DNA of 64,000 bases from Xanthobacter flavus (GCF_017875275.1 NZ_JAGGML010000001.1:868001-932000); one strand, 5' to 3'; positions 8,941 to 17,973 are shown, counted from the first letter of the stretch. Notes: generated by a model not told the origin, from the letters alone. A program made the numbers and translations.

Positions 8941-9395
8941 TCACAGCGTGACGCGGACCGCATTGGTCACCTGCAGCACGCCCCACTGATGAAACCGCTC
9001 GGAAAAGAGCCTGCGGATCTCCGCCAGCTTCGCCGCCGCCTCGGGCGTGTCGGGGTGGTAGATCAGTACGAGGCGCATGCCCTCGCGCACCACCTGCGCC
9101 GAACCATGCGCCTCGCCCTTCACCTGGCCGTAGGCGGCGATCACGGTGAGTCCGTCCGGGAAGCGGGGCGTCACCTCGCGGGCGAGGAAGCCCTCCCATT
9201 CCTGCTCGCTCACCCCGCTGCCGTCGGCGCTAGCGAGGCCGAAGAGGAGCTTGGTCTCGATCATCACCACGCTCATGCCCGGCTGGAGCGTCGCGGGGCG
9301 GCCTCCTCGGCGTGTGCGGTGGTGGAAAGAAGCAGGCCGGCCAAAAGGACCGCGGCACAAAGCCGCGCTTGGCGGGTTCTGACGGAAACGGGCAT
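8941..9395 (-). CDS. DUF3574 family exported protein, apparently frameshifted
   Basis: The DUF3574 domain is read from 9276 down to 8941 (ETKLLFGLASADGSG, FPDGLTVIAAYGQVKGE). Family members are normally secreted, and a good signal peptide does lie directly upstream, from the ATG at 9395 (MPVSVRTRQARLCAAVLLAG, ending TTAHA), but in another frame. That frame stops at 9273, overlapping an internal ATG as ATGA. One extra C in the CCCC run near 9296 would join the two as AHAEEAAPATLQPGMSVVM. Either the gene is broken, the run is variable, or there is a base error. Translation from 9276 alone would give a 111-residue cytoplasmic protein. Confidence 0.7.
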
Positions 9396-9484
9396 TGGAA
9401 GCGGCATCGGGAATCGGGGCTCCGCTGGAAATGCGAGCATTGGCGGCCCGGCGCAATGCCGCAAGCGGCGGCGGCTCAAGCGCT

Positions 9485-9547
9485 GCGAACGAACGTTCAC
9501 TCTTGCGTCGGGGACTTGGTTGGATTATTGCGAACGAACATTCGCTC
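9485..9547. promoter_or_regulatory. Paired TetR-type operators upstream of tetR-RND operon
   Basis: Two near-identical partly palindromic sequences, GCGAACGAACGTTCACTC at 9485 and GCGAACGAACATTCGCTC at 9530, start 45 bases apart and end about 30 bases before the TetR start. Half-sites of the form CGAAC/GTTCG are usual for TetR regulators of efflux pumps. They probably bind the adjacent regulator and repress the whole tetR-pump operon. They also overlap the region upstream of the divergent DUF3574 gene. Confidence 0.75.
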
Positions 9548-9579
9548 TCAGCCATCCTGCAAGGTGTCGACCCGCCCAG

Positions 9580-10230
9580 ATGTCACGTTCCTTCCCAGAG
9601 ACCGCGATGCGCGACGCTGCCGCCTCGCGTCCGGACCACAAGCAGGAACAGCGCAAGCGCATCCTCGATGCCGCCGTGGTCTGCTTCGGCCGCGACGGCT
9701 TCCATGGCGCGTCCATGCAGAAGATCTGCGCCGAGGCGGGCATGAGCCCGGGGGCGCTCTACCGCTATTTCCCCTCCAAGGAATCGCTCATCGCCGCCAT
9801 CGTCGAGGGCGAGCGGGCCGAACGGCTCGGCATGTTCGACATGATCACCAAGGCGCCGTCGGTGCTGGGCGGGATGGTCGCGTGCCTGCGCATCCTGTTC
9901 ACAGAGCGCAATATCGCCACAGCACGGCTCGGACCGGAGATTCAGGCAGAGGCGATCCGCAACGCTGACCTGCGCAAGGCGATCGAACCTTGCGAGGCGG
10001 AAACCAGCATCCTTCTGGCCGACGCCCTCGCTGCCGCCGAAAGGCAGGGTGAGATCGACCCCGCGCTCGACCCGGACCTGGTCGCCATGATGCTGCAGGT
10101 CGTCGGCGACGGCCTGCTCCTGCATCACCAGTTGCATCCCGAATGGCAGCTGGAGGACCGGCTGCCCGAGATCGAGGCGATGGTGCGCCGGATGCTATCC
10201 CCGGCCCAACCGAAAGCGGTGCCGGAATGA
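9580..10230 (+). CDS. TetR/AcrR family transcriptional regulator of the adjacent RND pump
   Basis: A 216-residue repressor with an N-terminal helix-turn-helix (about residues 22-70) containing RILDAAVVCFGRDGFHGASM and the recognition-helix segment MSPGALYRYFPSKESL, and an all-helical ligand-binding C-terminal half. The ATG at 9580 is used here; the ATG at 9607 (MRDAAASRPD) is nearly as likely. Its stop overlaps an in-frame ATG of the downstream frame by ATGA, and twin operator-like sites lie just upstream. It should be autoregulatory and control the periplasmic adaptor and RND permease that follow. The ligand is unknown, presumably a pump substrate. Confidence 0.92.
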   Translation: MSRSFPETAMRDAAASRPDHKQEQRKRILDAAVVCFGRDGFHGASMQKICAEAGMSPGALYRYFPSKESLIAAIVEGERAERLGMFDMITKAPSVLGGMVACLRILFTERNIATARLGPEIQAEAIRNADLRKAIEPCEAETSILLADALAAAERQGEIDPALDPDLVAMMLQVVGDGLLLHHQLHPEWQLEDRLPEIEAMVRRMLSPAQPKAVPE

Positions 10231-10331
10231 CACGCACACTCAAGAACTGCATCGCCCTTGTCTTGCGTCACGGGAATGCCGCGGTTCAGCCGCACGGTCC
10301 CGCGCCCATCCGGAACGAGGTTCTGTCCACC

Positions 10332-11582
10332 ATGTCTGCGTCCGTCCGTCCGGCGCTCCGTCCCGCCCGCTCTGCGGCTTCCCGCCTTGCCGTCTCGGCT
10401 TTCGCCGCCGGAGCCCTTGCCGCCGGAGCCCTTGCCGCGCCTCCCGCCGTCGCAGCCGATCCGGCCAAGGCGGCCGAGGCGGCCCGCGCGGCCGCGCTCT
10501 CGGTGACGGTGGTGAAGCCCCGGCCCGATACCCTGACCGACACGCTGCTCGTCACCGGCTCCATCAAGCCGCGCGAGGAGATCGAGGTGGGGCCGGAGAT
10601 CGAGGGCTATCGCCTCATGGAGATTCTGGTGGAGGCCGGAGACCGGGTCCAGAAGGGCCAGGTGCTCGCCCGCCTGTCGCGCGACGTGCTGGAGACCCAG
10701 CTCGCCCAGAACACCGCCTCCGCCGCCAAGGCCCGCGCCGCCATCGCCCAGCAGCAGGCCGCCCTTGACCAGGCCATCGCGCAGGAGACCGAGGCCAATT
10801 CGGCGGTGGAGCGCACCCGCCAGCTCAGCAAGACCGGCACCTCCTCTCAGGAGCAGCTGGAGCAGCGCGAGCGCGCGGCCAAGGTCGCCACCGCCCAGGT
10901 CGCCGCCGCCCGCGAGACGCTGATCGCCGCCCAGGCGGAAGCAGTGTTCGTGAAGGCGCAGCGCGACGAGCTGGACGTGAAGCTGAAGCGCACCGACGTG
11001 CGCGCCCCCGCCTCCGGCCTCGTGCTTTCGCGCGAGGCGAAGCTTGGCGCCATCGCCTTGTCCACCCGCGCCGCGCCGTTGTTCCGCATCGCCGAGGACG
11101 GCGCCATGGACCTCGACGCCGACGTGCCCGAAGGCGCCATGCCGCGCATGAAGGACGGGCTTTCCGTCCAGGTCGTGCCGGCCGGCTTCGACGAGCCCAT
11201 CGGCGGCAAGGTGCGCCTCGTTTCCGCCGAGGTGGACCGCGCCTCGCGCCTCGGCAAGGTGAAGATCGCCTTGCCCGACGACCCGCGCCTGAAGTCCGGC
11301 GCCTATGGCCGCGCGGTGATCGCGCTCGGCGAGGTGAAGGGTCTCAGCCTGCCCCAGTCCGCCGTCATGTTCGATGCGGAGGGCGCCTATGTGCTCACCG
11401 TCACCGACGGCATCGTCGGCATCCAGCGCGTCACCCCCGGCCTCAAGAAGGATGGGCGCATCCTCGTCACCGAGGGGCTCTCCGCCGACGCGGACGTGGT
11501 GGCGCGGGCCGGCAGCTTCCTGCGGGACGGCGACCGGGTGACACCGGCGCGCGCGCCGCTCTCCCTTGGCGAGGCGCGCTGA
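10332..11582 (+). CDS. RND efflux periplasmic adaptor subunit (HlyD/AcrA family)
   Basis: This 416-residue membrane fusion protein links an inner-membrane RND permease to an outer-membrane channel. From the ATG at 10332 there is a signal sequence (to about residue 40, ending PAVAA), a lipoyl/barrel-sandwich region (VGPEIEGYRLMEILVEAGD, VQKGQVLARL), a long alpha-hairpin rich in Ala and Gln (about 105-200), DVRAPASGLVLSREAKLG, and C-terminal beta-barrel domains. An earlier ATG at 10227 overlaps the TetR stop but would spoil the signal peptide. It is followed directly by the permease (TGATG). No outer-membrane channel gene lies in this operon. Confidence 0.93.
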   Translation: MSASVRPALRPARSAASRLAVSAFAAGALAAGALAAPPAVAADPAKAAEAARAAALSVTVVKPRPDTLTDTLLVTGSIKPREEIEVGPEIEGYRLMEILVEAGDRVQKGQVLARLSRDVLETQLAQNTASAAKARAAIAQQQAALDQAIAQETEANSAVERTRQLSKTGTSSQEQLEQRERAAKVATAQVAAARETLIAAQAEAVFVKAQRDELDVKLKRTDVRAPASGLVLSREAKLGAIALSTRAAPLFRIAEDGAMDLDADVPEGAMPRMKDGLSVQVVPAGFDEPIGGKVRLVSAEVDRASRLGKVKIALPDDPRLKSGAYGRAVIALGEVKGLSLPQSAVMFDAEGAYVLTVTDGIVGIQRVTPGLKKDGRILVTEGLSADADVVARAGSFLRDGDRVTPARAPLSLGEAR

Positions 11583-14500
11583 TGGCTCTCAACGTCTCCG
11601 CCTGGGCGATCCGCAAGCCCGTCCCCGCCCTCGTCTTCTTCTTCATCCTGACGGCGCTCGGCATCGTGCATTTCCGGGAACTCCCGGTGACGCAGATGCC
11701 GAACATCGACCTGCCCATCGTCATGGTCACCGTCACCCAGTCCGGCGCCGCGCCGAGCGAGCTGGAGACGCAGGTGACGAAGAAGGTGGAGAACGCCATC
11801 GCCGGCATCTCCGGCGTCAAGCACATCACCTCCTCAATCAGCGAGGGGGCGAGCGTCACGCTGGTGGAATTCCATCTGGAAACGCTGGTGGACCGCGCCG
11901 TGAACGACACGCGCGACGCCATCACCAAGATCCGCATGGACCTGCCCCGCTCCATCGACGAGCCGCAGATCCAGCGCATCGACATCGAAGGCCTGCCCAT
12001 CGTCACCTACGCGGTCTCCGCGCCCAACATGACGACGGAGCAGGTGAGCTGGTTCATCGACGATACCCTCGCCCGCGCCCTGCAGGGCGTGCGCGGCGTG
12101 GCGCAGGTGAAGCGGCAGGGCGGCGTCGACCGCGAGATCCGCATCGCGCTCGATCCCGACCGGCTCATGTCGCTCGGCATCACCGCCGCCGAGGTGAGCC
12201 GCCAGTTGCGTGCCACCAATCTCGACGTTTCCGGCGGCCGGGGCGAGGTGGGCACGCAGGAGCAGCCCATCCGCACACTCGCCGGCGCCTCCTCCGTGGA
12301 AGCGCTCGCCGACACCCGCATCGTGCTCTCCAATGGCCGCTCGGTGCGCCTCGGCGAACTTGGCACCGTGGTGGATGGCGCGGCCGAGCAACGCGTGTTC
12401 GCCCGCCTCGACGGCAAGAGCGTGGTGGCCTTTGGCGTCTACCGCGCCAAGGGCTTCTCGGACGTGACGGTCTATGACCGCGTGACCGAAGAGCTTGACA
12501 AGCTGCGCGCTGCCCATCCCGACGTCACCGTCACCGAGATCGACACCACGGTCCGCTTCACCAAGTCGGACTATGAAAGCGCCATGCACACGCTGATCGA
12601 GGGCGCGATCCTCGCGGTCATCGTGGTGTTCCTGTTCCTGCGCGACATCCGCGCGACCCTCATCACCGCCCTCGCCATCCCCTTGTCCATCCTGCCCACC
12701 TTCTGGGTCATGGACATGCTGGGCTTCTCGCTGAACGCGGTGAGCCTGCTCGCAATCACCCTCGTCACCGGCATCCTGGTGGACGACGCCATCGTGGAGA
12801 TCGAAAACATCGTCCGCCACATGCGCATGGGCAAATCGCCCTATCGCGCGGCCATCGAGGCGGCGGACGAGATCGGCCTCGCGGTGGTGGCGACCACCCT
12901 CACCATCGCCGCGGTGTTCGCGCCCGTGTCCTTCATGGGCGGCATCGCGGGCCAGTATTTCAAGCAGTTCGGCCTGACGGTCGCCATCGCCGTGCTGTTC
13001 TCGCTGGCCGTGGCCCGGCTCATCACGCCACTGGTGGCGGCCTATTTCATGAAGGACACCGGCCACCGCGAGGGCCGGGACGGCGCCGTCATGCGCGGCT
13101 ATGTGCGCCTGCTCGGCTGGTCGGTGCGGCACCGCTTCGCCACCATCGGCATGGGCATCGCCATCTTCGCCGGCTCCATCTGGCTCTCGACCCTGCTGCC
13201 CTCGGGCTTCCTGCCCACCAACGACATCTCGCGCGCCCTCCTCTCGGTGGAGTTGCCGCCCGGCAGCACGCTGGCGGAGACGCAGAAGGTGTCGGACGAG
13301 ATCGCCCGCGCGGCGCTCAGCCTGCCCGAGGTGAAGAGTGTCTACGCCACCGCCGGCTCCGGCGGCTCCGGCGGCCTCGCGCTGTCCTCCGGCGAGGTGC
13401 GCAAGGCGCAGATCGTCATCAACCTGAAGCCCCGCAGCGCGCGCAAGATCGACCAGAAGACCTTCGAGACCCAATTCTCGAAGACGCTGGCCACCATGCC
13501 CGACCTGCGCGTCTCCTGGAGCCAGAACGGACAGAACACCCAGCGCGGCTTCGAGGTCATCCTCTCCGGCAGCGACGGCGCGGCGGTGGCCGAGGCCGCG
13601 GTGGCGGTGGAGAAGGCGGTGCGCGCCGACGTGCCGGAGCTCGCCAACGTGGTTTCCTCCGCCGCCCTCGACCGGCCGGAGATCCGCATCGTGCCCAAGC
13701 TCGACGAGGCGGCCGAACTGGGCGTCTCGGTGGACACCATCGCCGAGACGGTGCGCATCGCCACCATCGGCGACATCTCCGCCAACCTCGCCAAGTTCTC
13801 CGCCAAGGACCGGCAGATCGACATCCGCGTGCAGCTCGCCGAGAACGCGCGAACCCGGCTGTCCACCTTCGATGCGCTGAAGGTGCCCACCGCCTCCGGC
13901 GGCGCGGTGCCGCTTTCCGCCGTGGCGGACGTCCAGTTCGGCAAGGGACCGACCGCCCTCGACCGCTACGACCGCGCCCGCCGCGTGGCGGTGGAGGCGG
14001 ACCTCGTGGGCGATACGCCTTTGGGCGACGCCCTCGCCAAGGTGAAGGCCCTGCCCGCGGCGCAGAACCTGCCCGCCGGCGTGACGCTGAAGGAGGCCGG
14101 CGACGCGGAGATCATGGCCGAGGTGTTCTCCGGCTTCGCCATGGCCATGGCGGCGGGGCTGATGCTGGTGCTGGCGGTGCTGGTGCTGCTGTTCCACGAC
14201 ATCCTGCAGCCCATCACCATCCTCGTCTCGCTGCCGCTGAGCGTGGGCGGCGCCTTCATCGCGCTGCTCATCACCGGCAACTCGGTGTCCATGCCCGTGG
14301 TCATCGGCTTCCTGATGCTGATGGGCATCGTGACCAAGAACGCCATCCTGCTTGTGGATTTCGCCATCGAGTCCATGCACCAGGGCGTCGACCGCTTCAC
14401 CTCCCTCATCGAGGCCGGCCGCAAGCGGGCGCAGCCCATCGTAATGACCACCATCGCCATGGTGGCCGGCATGGTGCCCTCGGCGCTGGCGCTGGGCGAA

Positions 14501-14713
14501 GGCGGCGCCTTCCGCGCACCCATGGCCATCGCGGTCATCGGCGGCCTCATCACCTCCACCGTGCTGTCGCTGGTGTTCGTGCCGGCGGTGTTCACGGTGA
14601 TGGACGATCTGAGCCACTTCCTCGGCCGCATCTTCGGCCGCTTCATCGGCGGCAAGGACGAGCCGGACGGCCGCGACCTGCCTCCGGCCCTGAACCATCC
14701 GGCCGGCGAGTAG
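11582..14713 (+). CDS. RND efflux permease (AcrB/HAE1-like)
   Basis: A 1,043-residue proton-driven exporter of the inner membrane, of full length for hydrophobe/amphiphile RND pumps. It begins with the first helix (PVPALVFFFILTALGIVHF), has the porter-domain motifs of the family, and carries the proton-relay acidic pair in TM4 (GILVDDAIVEIENI). The second repeat ends with LMGIVTKNAILLVDFAIE and the C-terminal helices around 960-1010. The start overlaps the adaptor stop by one base. Together with the adaptor it would export drugs, solvents or metabolites, using an outer-membrane channel encoded elsewhere. A GC-rich hairpin follows. Confidence 0.97.
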   Translation: MALNVSAWAIRKPVPALVFFFILTALGIVHFRELPVTQMPNIDLPIVMVTVTQSGAAPSELETQVTKKVENAIAGISGVKHITSSISEGASVTLVEFHLETLVDRAVNDTRDAITKIRMDLPRSIDEPQIQRIDIEGLPIVTYAVSAPNMTTEQVSWFIDDTLARALQGVRGVAQVKRQGGVDREIRIALDPDRLMSLGITAAEVSRQLRATNLDVSGGRGEVGTQEQPIRTLAGASSVEALADTRIVLSNGRSVRLGELGTVVDGAAEQRVFARLDGKSVVAFGVYRAKGFSDVTVYDRVTEELDKLRAAHPDVTVTEIDTTVRFTKSDYESAMHTLIEGAILAVIVVFLFLRDIRATLITALAIPLSILPTFWVMDMLGFSLNAVSLLAITLVTGILVDDAIVEIENIVRHMRMGKSPYRAAIEAADEIGLAVVATTLTIAAVFAPVSFMGGIAGQYFKQFGLTVAIAVLFSLAVARLITPLVAAYFMKDTGHREGRDGAVMRGYVRLLGWSVRHRFATIGMGIAIFAGSIWLSTLLPSGFLPTNDISRALLSVELPPGSTLAETQKVSDEIARAALSLPEVKSVYATAGSGGSGGLALSSGEVRKAQIVINLKPRSARKIDQKTFETQFSKTLATMPDLRVSWSQNGQNTQRGFEVILSGSDGAAVAEAAVAVEKAVRADVPELANVVSSAALDRPEIRIVPKLDEAAELGVSVDTIAETVRIATIGDISANLAKFSAKDRQIDIRVQLAENARTRLSTFDALKVPTASGGAVPLSAVADVQFGKGPTALDRYDRARRVAVEADLVGDTPLGDALAKVKALPAAQNLPAGVTLKEAGDAEIMAEVFSGFAMAMAAGLMLVLAVLVLLFHDILQPITILVSLPLSVGGAFIALLITGNSVSMPVVIGFLMLMGIVTKNAILLVDFAIESMHQGVDRFTSLIEAGRKRAQPIVMTTIAMVAGMVPSALALGEGGAFRAPMAIAVIGGLITSTVLSLVFVPAVFTVMDDLSHFLGRIFGRFIGGKDEPDGRDLPPALNHPAGE

Positions 14714-14738
14714 CCCGCCCTTCATCTGCCCATCCAGC

Positions 14739-14768
14739 GGCCCTCCCCTCCCTCCGGACGGGAGGGCC
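14739..14768 (+). terminator. GC-rich hairpin after the RND operon
   Basis: Arms GGCCCTCCC (14739-14747) and GGGAGGGCC (14760-14768) pair perfectly around a 12-base loop, 26 bases after the permease stop. The trailing sequence is not T-rich, so termination here may be inefficient or Rho-assisted. Confidence 0.55.
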
Positions 14769-14788
14769 GCTTGACTCGTGTCGCCATG

Positions 14789-14823
14789 TGTACCATTCAG
14801 TACATTATTGACTGATCGGTACA
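14789..14823. promoter_or_regulatory. Inverted repeat operator upstream of the SnoaL-like gene/tetR pair
   Basis: TGTACCATTCAGTA (14789-14802) and, on the other strand, TGTACCGATCAGTC (14823-14810) form a long imperfect inverted repeat ending ten bases before the ATG of the SnoaL-like gene. This position covers the likely promoter/ribosome-site region and fits a TetR operator. The regulator encoded second in the operon (15298-15861) is the obvious candidate. Confidence 0.7.
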
Positions 14824-14833
14824 GGAGAGACCC

Positions 14834-15298
14834 ATGGCCCGCCCGCCGCTGCCGCCCTTCACCGTCGAGACCGCCGCGCAGAAGGTGCGCATGGCGGAGG
14901 ATGCTTGGAACACCCGCGACCCGGAGCGCGTCTCCCTCGCCTACACGCCGGACAGCCGCTGGCGGAACCGCTCCGACTTCCTCGCCGGCCGCACCGAGAT
15001 CGTCACCTTCCTCACCGCCAAGTGGCGGCGGGAGCTGGACTATCGCCTCATCAAGGAGCTGTGGGGGCTGAACGACAACCGCATCGCGGTGCGCTTCCAG
15101 TATGAGTGGCACGATGCCGATGGCGCGTGGTACCGCTCCTATGGCAACGAGCAGTGGGAGTTCGACGCCGAGGGCCTGATGCGCCGGCGCGAAGCCTCCA
15201 TCAACGACGTGGCGATCGCCGAAAGCGACCGCCGCTTCCTGTGGCCCCTCGGCCCGCGTCCGGCGGACCATCCGGGCCTCACCGAACTGGGGATGTGA
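14834..15298 (+). CDS. DUF1348 / nuclear transport factor 2-like (SnoaL-like) protein
   Basis: A 154-residue cytoplasmic protein of the DUF1348 family, which has the NTF2/SnoaL cone fold. Typical segments are [60 protein letters not shown] and YGNEQWEFD. These proteins are common in proteobacteria but no reaction has been assigned; the fold often makes small-molecule isomerases or hydratases. The gene shares a TGATG junction with the following TetR gene and has a TetR-type operator immediately upstream, so it is probably the regulated output of that repressor, made when an unknown small molecule is present. Confidence 0.85.
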   Translation: MARPPLPPFTVETAAQKVRMAEDAWNTRDPERVSLAYTPDSRWRNRSDFLAGRTEIVTFLTAKWRRELDYRLIKELWGLNDNRIAVRFQYEWHDADGAWYRSYGNEQWEFDAEGLMRRREASINDVAIAESDRRFLWPLGPRPADHPGLTELGM

Positions 15299-15861
15299 TG
15301 GCACGAACGGTGGCCGAGCGCGCGGACATCCTGCCCCTCCTGGGCGAGGTGTTCCGCGAGCACGGATACGAGGGGGCGAGCCTCGCCCACATCACCGCCC
15401 GCACCGGGCTCGGCAAGGGCAGCCTCTATCACTTCTTCCCCGGCGGGAAGGAGGAGATGGCGGCCGCCGTGCTCCGGGAGATCGATGGCTGGTTCGAGGC
15501 CAACGTCTACGCCCCCCTGCGCGCGGACGACGACCCGGCCGCCGCGGTGCGGGACATGCTGGCGCGCACCGATGCCTATTTCCGCTCCGGCCGGCGGGTG
15601 TGCCTCGTGGGCGTGTTCGCCCTCGGCGAGGTGCGGGACCGGTTCGGTGAAGCGGTCGCATCCTACTTCGCCCGCTGGCGCGATGCCCTCGCCGCCGCCC
15701 TCGCCCGCGCCGGCCTGCCTTCCGCTGAAGCGGACGACCGGGCGGAGGAGGCGGTGCTCGCCATCCAGGGCGCGCTGGTGCTGGCCCGCGCGCTGAATGA
15801 TCCCGCCGTGTTCGGCCGGGCGCTGGAGCGGCTGGGCCGGCGGCTGCTGGACGGGCTATAA
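15298..15861 (+). CDS. TetR/AcrR family transcriptional regulator
   Basis: A 187-residue repressor with a standard N-terminal TetR helix-turn-helix: ILPLLGEVFREHGYEGASLA and TGLGKGSLYHFFPGGKEEM. The Cys-containing RRVCLVGVFALGEVRD segment near residue 100 is common in the subgroup resembling TetR_C regulators of reductase/NTF2-like genes. The start ATG overlaps the stop of the SnoaL-like gene by one base, making a two-gene autoregulated unit with the operator at 14789-14823. The ligand is unknown. Codon use matches the neighbours. Confidence 0.92.
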   Translation: MARTVAERADILPLLGEVFREHGYEGASLAHITARTGLGKGSLYHFFPGGKEEMAAAVLREIDGWFEANVYAPLRADDDPAAAVRDMLARTDAYFRSGRRVCLVGVFALGEVRDRFGEAVASYFARWRDALAAALARAGLPSAEADDRAEEAVLAIQGALVLARALNDPAVFGRALERLGRRLLDGL

Positions 15862-15891
15862 TCCGACCAATATAATCAACTTTATTCAGAC

Positions 15892-15920
15892 TTGACGCGT
15901 TCGATAAACCGAACGATATT
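15892..15920 (+). promoter_or_regulatory. Predicted promoter with palindromic operator, upstream of metNIQ
   Basis: TTGACG (15892-15897) and GATATT (15915-15920) are spaced by 17 bases, a good sigma70-type pair. The spacer holds the palindrome CGTTCG-ATAAAC-CGAACG (15898-15915), placed where a repressor would block polymerase. Transcription would start near 15927, giving a leader of about 225 bases before metN. The repressor is not identified; the TetR encoded immediately upstream is a candidate by position. Confidence 0.6.
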
Positions 15921-15942
15921 GCCGCCATGTTCGCCCCGGAAC

Positions 15943-16050
15943 GGATGGGCCCTGCCATGATGATGTGTCGCTGACAGCCGCTGGAGCGGCGTGAAACCGC
16001 CGAATGCCGCGCCAGGCGCGGCCCAGTCCCGGTTGCGCCGACACCCATCC
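15943..16050 (+). ncRNA. Structured 5' leader of metNIQ, class not recognised
   Basis: GGATGGG (15943-15949) and GTGTCG (15965-15970) can pair with the contiguous 3' segment CGACACCCATCC (16039-16050), closing a multi-branched element. Inside are a CCGC/GCGG hairpin (15978-15989), a small GGCG/CGCC pairing (15988-16001) and a 7-bp GCCGCGC/GCGCGGC hairpin with a CAG loop (16006-16022). It lies between a good promoter and metN, so it would be transcribed. It does not match the SAM-I, SAM-II or SAH consensus as I know them. GC-rich sequence folds easily, so this is a prediction. Confidence 0.4.
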
Positions 16051-16151
16051 TTTCCCAAGCCGCCTGTTCCCGCCTCCGCCCCCCTGCCGCCGCTTAACTG
16101 CGCCGGGCGAAGGACCGGATTGACGAACAGCCGGTGATGCCGGAGCCTTTC

Positions 16152-17294
16152 ATGAACGCCCCCCTGACTTTGGCGGCCGCCGTGCCTACCCTCCCCGAAC
16201 CGTCCGTTTCGCCTGTCGTTTCTCCCGCCGCCATCCCGGCTCCCGCGCGCTCCATCATCCGCTTCGAGCGGGTGGCGAAGACCTTTCCGGCGCGCCGCGG
16301 CCATGCGGCGGTGCATGCCCTCTCCGACATCACGCTGGACGTGCCGGAGGGCGCGATCCTCGGCGTCATCGGCCGGTCGGGGGCGGGCAAGTCCACCCTC
16401 ATCCGCCTCGTCAACGGGCTGGAGAAGCCCACCGGCGGGCGCGTGCTGGTGGACGACGTGGACATCGGCGCCCTCGATGAGGCCGCGCTGCGCAAGGAGC
16501 GCCGCTCCATCGGCATGATCTTCCAGCACTTCAACCTGCTGGCGCGCCGCACCGCCTTCGACAATGTGGCCCTGCCGCTGGAGATCGCCGGCGTCCCGCG
16601 CGCTGAAATCAAGGCGCGGGTGGAGCCGCTGCTCGATCTCGTCGGCCTCTCCGACAAGCGCGACCGCTACCCCGCAGAACTTTCCGGCGGCCAGAAGCAG
16701 CGCGTCGGCATCGCCCGCGCGCTCGCCACCCGCCCCCGCGTGCTGCTCTCAGACGAGGCCACCTCGGCGCTCGATCCCGAAACCACCGAGCAGATCCTCG
16801 CGCTGCTGCGCCGGGTGAATGCGGAGCTGAATCTCACCGTGCTGCTCATCACCCACGAGATGGCGGTCATCAAGGCGGTGGCCGACAAGGTGGCGGTGAT
16901 CGACGGTGGCCGCATCGTGGAGGACGGCGCCACCTACGAGGTGTTCGCCCGCCCGCGCCATTCCACCACCCGCTCCTTCCTCGCCGCGCTCACTGCCAAG
17001 AGCCTGCCGCGCCGCGTCGCCGAGCGCCTGTCCGCCGAGCCGCGCGAGGGACGCGACCAGGCCGTGCTGCGCATCGTCTTCACTGGCGAGCACGCACAGG
17101 ACCCGGTGCTGTCGCGGGTGTCGCGCCTGCTCTCGGTGGACGTGAACATCATCCAGGCCCAGGTGGACGAAATCGCCGGCACGCCCTTCGGCGTCATCGT
17201 GGTCTCGGTGCCCGGCGACGCCCCCACCCTGAGCGCCGTCATCAATGCCGTGGAGCGGCTCAACCTGACGGCGGAGGTCCTCGGCTATGTTTGA
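16152..17294 (+). CDS. metN: Methionine ABC importer ATP-binding protein
   Basis: MetN powers uptake of D/L-methionine. From the ATG at 16152 (380 residues) there is a roughly 30-residue Pro/Ala-rich lead, then the ABC domain with Walker [10 protein letters not shown], signature LSGGQKQR, Walker [16 protein letters not shown] and switch His in [11 protein letters not shown]. The C-terminal NIL domain (about 280-378: [20 protein letters not shown] onward) is the methionine-sensing domain that mediates transinhibition. A GGAG site seven bases before 16152 supports this start over those at 16134 and 16137. The stop overlaps the start of metI. Confidence 0.96.
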   Translation: MNAPLTLAAAVPTLPEPSVSPVVSPAAIPAPARSIIRFERVAKTFPARRGHAAVHALSDITLDVPEGAILGVIGRSGAGKSTLIRLVNGLEKPTGGRVLVDDVDIGALDEAALRKERRSIGMIFQHFNLLARRTAFDNVALPLEIAGVPRAEIKARVEPLLDLVGLSDKRDRYPAELSGGQKQRVGIARALATRPRVLLSDEATSALDPETTEQILALLRRVNAELNLTVLLITHEMAVIKAVADKVAVIDGGRIVEDGATYEVFARPRHSTTRSFLAALTAKSLPRRVAERLSAEPREGRDQAVLRIVFTGEHAQDPVLSRVSRLLSVDVNIIQAQVDEIAGTPFGVIVVSVPGDAPTLSAVINAVERLNLTAEVLGYV

Positions 17295-17973
17295 CATCAC
17301 CTTCGGCCTGCTGCCGCCGACCATCGTCGACCTCATCATCGACGCCACCCAGCAGACGCTCTACATGGTGGCCGTCTCCGGCGCGCTCGGCACGCTCATC
17401 GGCCTGCCGCTGGGCGTGTTCCTCGCCACCAGCCGGGCGGGCGAGTTGTTCGCCGCGCCGTGGCTCAACCAGACCCTCGGCCTCGTGGTGAATGCGGCGC
17501 GCTCCACGCCCTTCATCATCCTCGTGGTCGCCATCATCCCCTTCACCCGCCTCGTGGCGGGCACTTCCATCGGCACCAGCGCGGCCATCGTGCCGCTGAC
17601 CGTGGCGGCGGCGCCCTTCATCGCGCGCCTCATCGAGGCGGCCATCCGCGAGGTGGACCAGGGGCTGGTGGAAGCCGCGCGGGCCATGGGCGCGAGCCCC
17701 ATCCAGATCGTCGCCAAGGTGCTGCTGCCCGAGGCGCTGCCCGCCATCACGCTGGCCCTCACCCTCGCCGCCGTGTCGCTGCTCGGCTACTCGGCCATGG
17801 TGGGCGCGGTGGGCGGCGGCGGCCTCGGCGATCTCGGCATCCGCTTCGGCTACCAGCGCTTCATGCCCGAGGTGATGGCGGCGGTGGTGATCGTGCTCAT
17901 TCTCCTCGTGCAGGCGGTGCAGACGCTCGGCGATCTCCTCGCCCGCCGCCTCGACAAGCGCAGCCGCGGCTGA
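17287..17973 (+). CDS. metI: Methionine ABC importer permease
   Basis: MetI forms the homodimeric membrane channel of the methionine importer. The 228-residue protein has five hydrophobic segments and a standard EAA loop ([24 protein letters not shown]) that contacts MetN. The helix [22 protein letters not shown] is typical of MetI. It overlaps metN by eight bases, which points to translational coupling, and metQ follows after 44 bases. Confidence 0.96.
   Translation: MFDITFGLLPPTIVDLIIDATQQTLYMVAVSGALGTLIGLPLGVFLATSRAGELFAAPWLNQTLGLVVNAARSTPFIILVVAIIPFTRLVAGTSIGTSAAIVPLTVAAAPFIARLIEAAIREVDQGLVEAARAMGASPIQIVAKVLLPEALPAITLALTLAAVSLLGYSAMVGAVGGGGLGDLGIRFGYQRFMPEVMAAVVIVLILLVQAVQTLGDLLARRLDKRSRG

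Noticed and set aside
11834-15304. Very long open frame antisense to the RND permease
   Set aside because: High-GC codon bias leaves reverse frames open. The translation is His/Gly/Asp-rich low complexity with no family features, and the forward gene is complete.
15943-16050. SAM-II riboswitch for metNIQ
   Set aside because: The compact SAM-II pseudoknot consensus is not present; the layout is a larger multi-branched stem, so I left the class open.
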